A stretch of DNA of 64,000 nucleotides, from assembly GCA_030427735.1 (NCBI GenBank), contig JAUIBP010000009.1, positions 86,002 to 150,001 of the forward strand, read 5' to 3'. Positions 57,213 through 64,000 of this stretch are shown here, in pieces. This stretch comes from Bacteroidia bacterium. GTDB taxonomy: Bacteria; Bacteroidota; Bacteroidia; Flavobacteriales; Flavobacteriaceae. The notes beneath the pieces were generated by a model that searched no databases, was not told where the DNA came from, and saw only the letters and a program-made list of their open reading frames with translations. The stretch's first letter is position 1, and every line of letters begins with the position of its first letter. Position numbers and translations under genes: made by a program.

Positions 57213-58496
57213 ATGATTTCACCAAAAAGAATCTATCCACCACAAAACTGGCAAAGTTTCGAGCTTTTGACATTAAAACTTTGGGGAGAAATATGGAATG
57301 TTCCAAACGAAATCGAATTTAATTCTGAAAGTGGCTCAAAACAAAAAGGTGTAGATATTTGTTGTGTTCCAAAAAACGAAAAAGAATATTTTGGAATTCA
57401 ATGTAAAAACACAAAACTTTTCTGTAAATATGGTAAAATTCAAAAATTAACCAAAGCAACTATTGATGAAGAAATAGAAAAGGCTAAAGAATTTAAACCT
57501 AAATTAGAGCAATTAGTTATTGCTACAAGTTTCACCAAAGATGGAGAATTGGAAGAATACGTGCGAGAGATAAACTTGAAACATATTAAAAGTGGTATTT
57601 TTCGAGTACAAATATGTTTTTGGGAATACTTTTCAAGAAAAATTCAAGAATTCGATAATATTGAAAATTGGTATCTTAACAATCAAAATTTTGTGAGCCA
57701 AAAATCTGTATATGTAAGTTTTGAAAACGACAAAATAGAAAAAAATATTTCGCCCGAATTTATCAAAAACAATGTGACTTATCGTTTACAAACAGAAGAT
57801 GAGAAACTTGAAGAAAAAACTGCTTTTCAAAAAGCATATAAGGAATTTCAGAGCGAAAGTAAATTAAGTTTTATTAATAGAATCTTTAACTTCTCAAATA
57901 AAATATCTGACAAAATTTTAACAAGTGACAAAATTTTAATTAATGGAGTCGACATAAAAAGTCAAGAATATATTGAAAGTACTTATCCAAAGCAAAAATT
58001 AGACACAAACATAGTTCCGAAATTTCTTAATAATTTAATAAAAGATGAGCAAGAATTTAGTTTTAAAATCAAAATCAAAAATGACGGTCGTTCTGTAATA
58101 GATGATTTTAAACTATCATTTCAAATAGTAGGAGATTTTGAAAATGTACAAGTTAACCCACCGAGAATTAATGAATTAAAGACTTACAACGCTACTACTT
58201 GGATTAATGATAGATTTGGTTTATTTGAACCTTCAAAAAATTTCATAATTCAAAAAGATACTAGTATTAGTAAGAAAATAATAGTAACACCAAAGTTAGC
58301 CAAAGAAGGAGAAATTAAAATTAAATGGACACTTTTAGCGAGAGATTTTAACGATGAAGGAGAATTAAAGATAAATATTAAACCGAAATATATAGAAAGC
58401 CAGAAAACAATGTATGTTTTGAGAGCGGAAGATTGTAAAAGCGAAATTGAATATAATCATAAAATGATAGAAGGATATTATCAGTTGAATTGGTAA
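57213..58496 (+). CDS. PD-(D/E)XK nuclease-like protein of cassette 2
   Basis: 427 aa. N-terminal restriction-nuclease-like core with D48 (GVDICC) and Q63-x-K65 (IQCKN), the Mrr-type D...QxK pattern; a long helical middle; and a C-terminal Ig-like beta domain (about 300-400). Similar proteins are anti-phage or restriction effectors. Starts 33 bp after the attC-like site. No partner in the cassette, so it may work alone. Confidence 0.7.
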   Translation: MISPKRIYPPQNWQSFELLTLKLWGEIWNVPNEIEFNSESGSKQKGVDICCVPKNEKEYFGIQCKNTKLFCKYGKIQKLTKATIDEEIEKAKEFKPKLEQLVIATSFTKDGELEEYVREINLKHIKSGIFRVQICFWEYFSRKIQEFDNIENWYLNNQNFVSQKSVYVSFENDKIEKNISPEFIKNNVTYRLQTEDEKLEEKTAFQKAYKEFQSESKLSFINRIFNFSNKISDKILTSDKILINGVDIKSQEYIESTYPKQKLDTNIVPKFLNNLIKDEQEFSFKIKIKNDGRSVIDDFKLSFQIVGDFENVQVNPPRINELKTYNATTWINDRFGLFEPSKNFIIQKDTSISKKIIVTPKLAKEGEIKIKWTLLARDFNDEGELKINIKPKYIESQKTMYVLRAEDCKSEIEYNHKMIEGYYQLNW

Positions 58497-58506
58497 AAAA
58501 AACTTT

Positions 58507-58642
58507 ACACAACAAAGACGTGTATAGTTCATTGCTTCTGACTTTCCTCACGGAAAGTCCTCGCACTTTTACTATCTTTGGTTTACTGCGGAAAATCCTC
58601 GCGGATTTTCACGCAACGAAACCATATACAAAACCGTTGGGC
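58507..58642. repeat. attC-like site B
   Basis: Starts ACACAAC (58507-58513), ends GTTGGGC (58636-58642), which matches the integron consensus GTTRRRY. Arms GTGTAT/ATATAC differ from those of site A but still pair, while the internal hairpins (GACTTTCC/GGAAAGTC) are conserved. The left end complements the cassette's own 5' end at 57174. Confidence 0.6.
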
Positions 58643-58706
58643 GTCATTATGAAAATAAATATCATCTTTAAAAGATAAACGAAGTTAGATTTTATATTTT
58701 TGCTAA

Positions 58707-61028
58707 ATGAGCAATTTATCAGACATAGATTATTGGAAAAAAGATTTTGGATTACTTCCGATACACCTTAACCCTAAATTACATGAGGAAAGATTTCTTA
58801 TGTTAAATGGTGGTAGCGGTGATTTTTGCTTACAAACATTCAATAAAGAAGAAGATAGAGACTTACTTTTCGAATATTCTTGGTCAACAAATACAAAAAA
58901 CTATTTAGTCGTTGGTGAGGATAAAGTTAAAATAAATAATTGGTTTGACACTAAAACAGAAGAGATATCACGAGAAAAAGTCTATTCAAATATTGATAAG
59001 TTTTATAAATATCTAGTTTCAAAATCATATAGAACACAAAGTGATGTAATCCCATTTGTATTAGACATTTTTAGAAAATTAAGAAACTTAACTTTTGAAA
59101 AAGAAAAGCCTGTTGAAGCTCTTAATCTGCTTTTTAGGTTATTAGTAAACATTGAAGAAAACGATGATACTATAGATTTTCAAAAATGGGGTTTGTTAGA
59201 AACCCAAATTCCTGATAGATTTGAATATTTTTCAGATATAATAAGACAAGGTGTTAAATCAATTAAACCAAATTTAGATTTAATTTTAAGACATTCTTCA
59301 GGAACATTATTTCAAGAAGCTCACAGGGAAGTTATATATTTTAATCCTCAAAGAGACTTATTTGGAGGTGTTTCAAGTGATTTAATCACAAAAAATGACT
59401 CATACTCTAGCATACATTATACGCCACAATATTTAGCTCGTTCCATTGTTGAGAACTGTCTTAAAGAAATTGATTTAACTAAAAATGATTTAAAAATTCT
59501 CGACCCTTCTTGCGGTTCGTCTGAATTTTTAATTGAAGTTTTAAAACAATTAAAAAATTCAGGCTTTCAAGGTAATGTAAAAATTAGAGGTTGGGATACA
59601 TCAGAAAGTGCCGTAAGTACTTCCGAATTTTTATTGAAATATGAAAATAGAACTCAATGGGATGGGAAACTTGATATTGAAATTAAACTAGTTAATGATT
59701 CTCTCTTAAAAGATTGGGGAAATGATAATGATTTAATTCTTATGAACCCTCCTTTTGTTTCTTGGGAATTATTAAAAGATAAAAGTAGCCGCGATGCAAT
59801 TCTTGAAACTTTAGGCTCTTCAGTCAAAATAGGAAGACCAAATCAGGCAAGTGCATTTTTTTATAAAGCTACTAAATCTTTAAACGAGGGAGGAATAATA
59901 GGATGCGTACTACCCTCCTCCATTTTCACTTTTGATTCTTACAGTAAATTAAGAAACGAAATACAAGAAAGTTTGTCGTTAAATTTAATTGCTAAACTTG
60001 GAAACTTTGTGTTTGAAGACGCCTTAACTGATGTTAGTTTTTTTATAGGTAAAAGACCAAGATCTTTAATTATACCTAAATTAATTTGGACAAAAAATGA
60101 AAAAGGAAATGTACAAGATGCCTTAAGAGAATTAAGAAAATTAAATACAAATAATGAGCAATCAATCAATGAAAAAGCTTATAGTATTTATACACCATAC
60201 AATTTCCCTATGATTAAAGATAGCTGGAAAGTAATTTCACTTGAAGAAAACCAGTTAATTAAAGATATTAAAAGATTTGTAATTGATGGAAATTTAACTC
60301 CGGTTGGGGATATATTCAATATAAAACAAGGGGCTTTATTAGGTCTTAAAAACATTTTCAAAATTTCACTTAATCAATTTGATTCTCTCCCTTCATCAGA
60401 AAAAAAATTCTTTAGACCTGTAATCACTAATGATTCCATAAAAACAGGAAAATTAACTATTAGTGAATATGTTTGGTATCCGTATAACAAAGATGGTTTA
60501 GTCATAAATCTTGAGTCGGAATTAGAATCAATTACATTTGCTCAAGAAAACTTACTACCACACAAAGACCGATTGTTAAAAAGGTCAAGTGTAAATAAAT
60601 GGTGGGCTTTAACAAGGCCTAGAAACTGGCAGTTTGAGAAAAAACCTAAACTATATTCAAACCGTTTTGGAAATTCAAATTCATTTGCTTTTGATTCAAA
60701 AGGAAACTGTGTTATTGAAGAAGGAAACGCATTTATCCCAAAAAAACAATTTGATAATGAAGATTATTATTTTTATTTATCGTGTTTTACAAGTAAAACA
60801 TTTGAAAAACTTCTCTCAATTTTTTCAAAACCAATAATGTCTGGTTATGATTTAGGTAAAATTCAAATTAAAGATATTCCAATTCCAAATACTAATTTAA
60901 CACATACAAAAAATTCAGATGCTTATGTTAAACTTGTAGAATTAGGTAAAGAACTAGAAAGTGGTAATTCATCCGTAAAACAAGTAATCGATGATGTTTT
61001 AACAAATTATTTTTATCCAAATAATTAA
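58707..61028 (+). CDS. N6-adenine DNA methylase of cassette 3
   Basis: 773 aa. Motif I DPSCGSSEFL at 266-275 and catalytic NPPF at 347-350, so an adenine amino-methyltransferase. The C-terminal half resembles a target-recognition region as in Eco57I-like or BREX-type methylases; no nuclease motif is evident. It would mark DNA, with the gene 6 bp downstream as partner. Long for a cassette gene. Confidence 0.85.
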   Translation: MSNLSDIDYWKKDFGLLPIHLNPKLHEERFLMLNGGSGDFCLQTFNKEEDRDLLFEYSWSTNTKNYLVVGEDKVKINNWFDTKTEEISREKVYSNIDKFYKYLVSKSYRTQSDVIPFVLDIFRKLRNLTFEKEKPVEALNLLFRLLVNIEENDDTIDFQKWGLLETQIPDRFEYFSDIIRQGVKSIKPNLDLILRHSSGTLFQEAHREVIYFNPQRDLFGGVSSDLITKNDSYSSIHYTPQYLARSIVENCLKEIDLTKNDLKILDPSCGSSEFLIEVLKQLKNSGFQGNVKIRGWDTSESAVSTSEFLLKYENRTQWDGKLDIEIKLVNDSLLKDWGNDNDLILMNPPFVSWELLKDKSSRDAILETLGSSVKIGRPNQASAFFYKATKSLNEGGIIGCVLPSSIFTFDSYSKLRNEIQESLSLNLIAKLGNFVFEDALTDVSFFIGKRPRSLIIPKLIWTKNEKGNVQDALRELRKLNTNNEQSINEKAYSIYTPYNFPMIKDSWKVISLEENQLIKDIKRFVIDGNLTPVGDIFNIKQGALLGLKNIFKISLNQFDSLPSSEKKFFRPVITNDSIKTGKLTISEYVWYPYNKDGLVINLESELESITFAQENLLPHKDRLLKRSSVNKWWALTRPRNWQFEKKPKLYSNRFGNSNSFAFDSKGNCVIEEGNAFIPKKQFDNEDYYFYLSCFTSKTFEKLLSIFSKPIMSGYDLGKIQIKDIPIPNTNLTHTKNSDAYVKLVELGKELESGNSSVKQVIDDVLTNYFYPNN

Positions 61029-61034
61029 AAAAGA

Positions 61035-61667
61035 ATGATAAATCCTCAAAAATTAATTGATTCCATTAATAATGAGTGTAAAAATCTATTTTACAACAAC
61101 TTCAATCTAAAACCTTTTTCTGGCCATTATAATATTTCCACTTATAGAATAGAAGGTAATTCAAATGGATTAAACAGATTTGAAAGTCCTTTTGAGCCTG
61201 TTAAAGTTTTAGATTGGTTTGGTGAATTTTGGATATTTTTAGAAATAAAATTTATATCCAAAGAATACAAAGTCAAAAGAAAAACTGTCAAAGATATTCA
61301 CACTTATATATCGTTGTCTATATTTCAAGGAGAAGATGAAGATGATGATAAATTTCAATTATTCAGAGCAGAATGGGATGACTTTAACAACCCAAATGAA
61401 AAACATTCACAACCTCATTGGCATATTACTTCAAATCAGGCTTTAGAAAAAACATTTGAAGAATATTCAAATCATTTTGATAATGGTGATTTTATAGCGC
61501 TTTTGGAAGAACAAAAGCAAAAGATAATAGATATAAAAAGAATACATTTTGCTATGAATGGAAATTGGCAAAATGATGAAAATCATATACATAGAATTGA
61601 TAATGTTCAAAAGATTGTTAAATGGCTTCAAGGGATGTTGAGACATTTAAGAACTGAACTTGAATAA
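61035..61667 (+). CDS. Partner of the cassette methylase
   Basis: 210 aa, soluble, Asp/Asn-rich, no known motif. It starts 6 bp after the methylase stop, so it is almost certainly co-expressed; it may be a restriction or specificity partner, a regulator, or an unknown effector. No PD-(D/E)XK, HNH or GIY-YIG motif seen. Confidence 0.6.
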   Translation: MINPQKLIDSINNECKNLFYNNFNLKPFSGHYNISTYRIEGNSNGLNRFESPFEPVKVLDWFGEFWIFLEIKFISKEYKVKRKTVKDIHTYISLSIFQGEDEDDDKFQLFRAEWDDFNNPNEKHSQPHWHITSNQALEKTFEEYSNHFDNGDFIALLEEQKQKIIDIKRIHFAMNGNWQNDENHIHRIDNVQKIVKWLQGMLRHLRTELE

Positions 61668-61677
61668 AAATAACGTC

Positions 61678-61806
61678 GCCCAAGCGGTGTATAATTAATG
61701 GCTAGTTCGAGCCTACTTACGAAAATCCTCGCAGATTTTCTATTCGGTTTTTATTTGCTAAATTATGTGCTAACCCGCGCAACTACTCATAGCCAAACCG
61801 TTGTAA
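61678..61806. repeat. attC-like site C
   Basis: Starts near GCCCAAG (61678-61684) and ends GTTGTAA (61800-61806). More diverged than sites A and B: outer arms include GGCTAGTT/AACTACTCATAGCC and the internal hairpins are different. The left end complements the cassette's 5' end at 58636 (8 of 10). Confidence 0.55.
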
Positions 61807-61818
61807 TACATTTTGACC

Positions 61819-62664
61819 ATGAAATTAAATAATCATTTACTTTATGTTTTAGTAATTTTAGTGTTCTTTACTAATTGCAAAAAAGACCTTAATTTAGAAA
61901 AAAATGAAATAGAGAAATCGGACTCTCAATTAAAAATCATTAGGAAAAGACAGGATTCACTTATTGATGTACATTTAAAAAATGGTGCATGGAAATACTC
62001 TTATTACTCTTCAGAATGGCAATCTGAGATTGACAAAGGATTAGCTAAAGATTCTACAATTGCTTATATGTGGCAGCAAAAAGCAATGCCACTTTTTAAA
62101 CAAGGAAAGTATGAAATAGGAATGGAATATATCGATAAAGCTGTAAAATATGACAGACAGCGTTGGCAAGACTATAGAGCATTCATAAAATGTATATTTG
62201 CGAAAACGTATAGAGAAGCCATAAAAGATTTTGAAGATTGTAAAAAACGTTTTGGATATGGCTATGTTATGGATCACACCTATGATTTTCATATTGGACT
62301 TTCTTATTTACAACTGAATGAATTTAAAAAAGCAGAACAAATTTTTAAAATAGATTACGAAAAACAACTTTCAGAACACGGAGAAGATTGGTTACATCCT
62401 GTTGATTTATTCTATTATGGTATTAGCAAATATGAACAAGGAAAATATCAAGAAGCAATAGACTTATTCGATTTAGCCCTTAAAATTCATACTCAATTTT
62501 CAGATGTACAATATTACAAAGCTTTATGTTTAGGAAAAATTGGAAAAATTGAAGAAGCAAAAGAATTAATGAGAATAGCCGAAAATAATGGGAAATTAGG
62601 GTTTTCTTTTAATGAGGACAATGCTGTTTATGAAAGATATCCATATCAAGTAAGATGGAATTAA
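61819..62664 (+). CDS. TPR-type lipoprotein of cassette 4
   Basis: 281 aa from the ATG at 61819, 13 bp after the attC-like site. Lipobox TNC then KKDLN. Three or four TPR-like units (EIGMEYIDKAVKYDR, LQLNEFKKAEQIF, EQGKYQEAIDLFDLALKI). Likely a protein-protein interaction lipoprotein. No attC-like site follows it. Confidence 0.75.
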   Translation: MKLNNHLLYVLVILVFFTNCKKDLNLEKNEIEKSDSQLKIIRKRQDSLIDVHLKNGAWKYSYYSSEWQSEIDKGLAKDSTIAYMWQQKAMPLFKQGKYEIGMEYIDKAVKYDRQRWQDYRAFIKCIFAKTYREAIKDFEDCKKRFGYGYVMDHTYDFHIGLSYLQLNEFKKAEQIFKIDYEKQLSEHGEDWLHPVDLFYYGISKYEQGKYQEAIDLFDLALKIHTQFSDVQYYKALCLGKIGKIEEAKELMRIAENNGKLGFSFNEDNAVYERYPYQVRWN

Positions 62665-62685
62665 AAAACTCTAATTCCCCAATCA

Positions 62686-63456
62686 CTACATCAATCGCTC
62701 TAAAGCTTTTAATTCCACCCCAAGTGTTGTAAACATCTGGATGATGCTACTAATTTTTAGTTCCTGCTCGTCGTATTCTTGGGTGTTGATGCTGCAAGTG
62801 AATTCCCAAAGTTCCAATACCTCATCAATCACAACATCATAAGGTTCGTATGCGCTGTTGTCCGATACCAAGCGCAAGGTATTATTCGTGTCAATATGGT
62901 TATAAACCCTTTTATAGACCATGCCTTCATTTTGGGTGATGAGTACATAGGTACGGCCACTTATAATATCCCGTCTGCTATCCACAAAGCGCCCAATCAC
63001 ATAAGCCCCTGGTTTCATTGGCAGCATGGAATCCCCTTTAATCGGAAACGCACGATGTTTACCCGTAGGCAAAAACGGCAGCTTGATTTTCTGTAATTGC
63101 TCGATATATTCGGGATCATCATAACCTGCCAGATATCCAGCACTGGCTTTAACAGGCACCACCTCAATTAAATCCTCATTATTACTATCCACAGTAATAG
63201 GAAATAAAACCCGTTGATTGCCGACTTCTATAAACGAGGCATCGTGCCCCTTGGTTAAATCGTTGCGCAACAAAATATCTATCGGTAATTTAAAATAGTC
63301 CGATACCGCAATTAAAAACTCGATAGTAGGCGCTGAGCGCCCTTCTTCGTAAGAGCCAATCCGTGAGCGTGTCACCTTCAAATCCTCTGCAAGGACTTCC
63401 TGCGTTAAACGCTTCAAATGGCGTAAGTGTTTTAGGTTTTTAGATATCATACTCAT
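62686..63456 (-). CDS. XRE/S24 phage-type repressor
   Basis: 256 aa: HTH (about 14-45, LTQEVLAEDLKVTRSRIGSY) and a C-terminal S24 (LexA-like) autoprotease domain with Ser143 in KGDSM and Lys182 in VYKRVY; a cleavage-type Ala106-Gly107 (VKASAGYLAG) fits. Senses DNA damage by self-cleavage in known relatives. Convergent to the last cassette gene. Confidence 0.88.
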   Translation of the reverse strand: MSMISKNLKHLRHLKRLTQEVLAEDLKVTRSRIGSYEEGRSAPTIEFLIAVSDYFKLPIDILLRNDLTKGHDASFIEVGNQRVLFPITVDSNNEDLIEVVPVKASAGYLAGYDDPEYIEQLQKIKLPFLPTGKHRAFPIKGDSMLPMKPGAYVIGRFVDSRRDIISGRTYVLITQNEGMVYKRVYNHIDTNNTLRLVSDNSAYEPYDVVIDEVLELWEFTCSINTQEYDEQELKISSIIQMFTTLGVELKALERLM

Positions 63457-63657
63457 AACAAATAGTTTATTATAAAATGATGCGTTTTAGATGTTAAAAA
63501 TATTCTTTGCTACAAATATAAGTAACAAAAGATTGTAAATGTAGCTAATTTTGTAACATTAATAATATTTAAATCTTAATTTTACGGCAACTAAATACCC
63601 GAATTTGGAAAAGATAACCTTTGGTTTTTGTAAGTTCTTTATAGAAAAATAGGTTGT

Positions 63658-63910
63658 TTACAATTTCATTTTGGCTTTACTCTTAATCAGTAATGGAACA
63701 CCTTTTTGATTGAAATTTAATTCTGAAATTATTGTAGCAATTAATATTAATGTGCCACCAAATAAAAGTCTCCAGGATAAACTTTCATTTAATATCATAT
63801 ATGAAGCTAAAGCAGCAAAAACAGGTTCAAACAAATAGATAATTCCAACCTTTTCAGCACTTATGAATTGTTGCGATATATTTGATACGGTATACATATT
63901 GCAAAAAACG
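63658..63910 (-). pseudogene. EamA/DMT transporter remnant
   Basis: Only the C-terminal part of an EamA-type exporter is present (SAEKVGIIYLFEPVFAALAS, LLFGGTLILIATIISE). It lacks the first 5 to 8 helices, and the reading frame upstream enters the repeat array, so it was cut by an insertion there. The stop at 63658 is its natural end. Confidence 0.7.
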
Positions 63911-63916
63911 GCCATA

Positions 63917-64000
63917 GTGAGCCACCTGCAGCGGATTAAAGTGAGCATAGTGCGGCGGATGAAATTGAGCCACCCACAGCGGATGAAACTGAGCCACTAA
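63917..64000. mobile_element. Insertion-sequence end with 24-bp repeats
   Basis: TGAGC recurs at 63918, 63942, 63966 and 63990, an exact 24-bp period, in units like TGAGCCACCYRCAGCGGATK. Repeated terminal motifs of this kind are typical of IS21-like ends. It abuts the truncated EamA gene; the rest lies beyond the window. Confidence 0.5.

Larger units (their letters stand above)
56447..62664. mobile_element. Integron-like array of gene cassettes
   Basis: Genes are separated by three related, imperfectly palindromic sites whose ends match integron attC logic. In each of the first three cassettes the 5' end (after GTT) is complementary to the beginning of that cassette's own 3' site: GTTAGCCAAA/TTTGGGTAAC (9 of 10), GTTGTGTA/TACACAAC (8 of 8), GTTGGGCGTC/GTCGCCCAAG (8 of 10). 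Between cassettes only GTT is shared. No integrase is present in the window. Confidence 0.65.

Noticed and set aside
57067..57306. 79-codon minus-strand frame over attC-like site A
   Set aside because: It exists because the palindromic site lacks stops; not a gene.

Overview
The window looks like the chromosome of a marine or soil Flavobacteriaceae bacterium (Bacteroidota). The DNA is AT-rich. The gene set is typical of that group: SusC/SusD pairs, a GLPGLI protein, lipoproteins whose lipidated cysteine is followed by an acidic run (the Bacteroidota surface-export signal), a CTnDOT-type tra module, RteC, and DUF6252 and DUF6520 families. No rRNA, tRNA or CRISPR array was recognised.

Layout. 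(1) 1-6240: the end of a type I restriction hsdR, a small HTH protein, and an rtcB RNA-ligase gene divergent from a WYL regulator, with a 29-bp palindrome between them. (2) 6480-12830: front half of an integrative conjugative element or relic: DUF932-type protein, a structured region with two divergent micro-ORFs, SSB, a candidate oriT, a BfmA-like protein, a DUF5712-type relaxase broken by one in-frame TGA, and a VirD4-like coupling ATPase. (3) 13120-31200: AT-rich cargo: two outer-membrane beta-barrels, a GLPGLI/TonB-receptor operon, TetR and TPR-AraC regulators, a TlpA-like lipoprotein, an amidohydrolase lipoprotein, and many small surface lipoproteins ending in a tandem array of five DUF6252 paralogues. 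(4) 31413-43546: the tra module on the minus strand (traE, F, G, I, J, K, M, N), a peptidoglycan amidase, an Imm63-like protein, and an operon whose nuclease-like and ATPase-like members both lack key catalytic residues, closed by rteC. (5) 43759-54460: STAS-like protein, PAS-AraC regulator, MauE-type redox membrane protein, membrane-anchored propeller-like protein, a small secreted four-cysteine DUF6520 protein, and a divergent SusC-SusD-S9 peptidase operon. I read this as a possible secreted-peptide/redox/uptake system. (6) 55151-56273: XRE regulator and SRAP (HMCES/YedK) protein. (7) 56447-62664: an array of gene cassettes separated by imperfectly palindromic, attC-like sites. In three cassettes the 5' end is complementary to the start of the cassette's own 3' site, as expected of integron cassettes. 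The cargo includes a PD-(D/E)XK nuclease and an adenine methylase with a partner. No integrase is in the window. (8) 62686-64000: S24-type phage-like repressor, an EamA transporter remnant, and a 24-bp-period repeat array that looks like the end of an insertion sequence.

How the parts connect. The conjugation genes would process DNA (relaxase, coupling protein, oriT) and build the transfer channel (TraE-N), but the broken relaxase and the absence of an integrase suggest the element is crippled or only partly in view. The cargo is mostly surface-directed, as expected for accessory DNA in this group. The strongest candidate for an under-described system is the integron-like cassette array; next are the DUF6520/MauE/SusCD/S9 cluster and the diversifying DUF6252 array.
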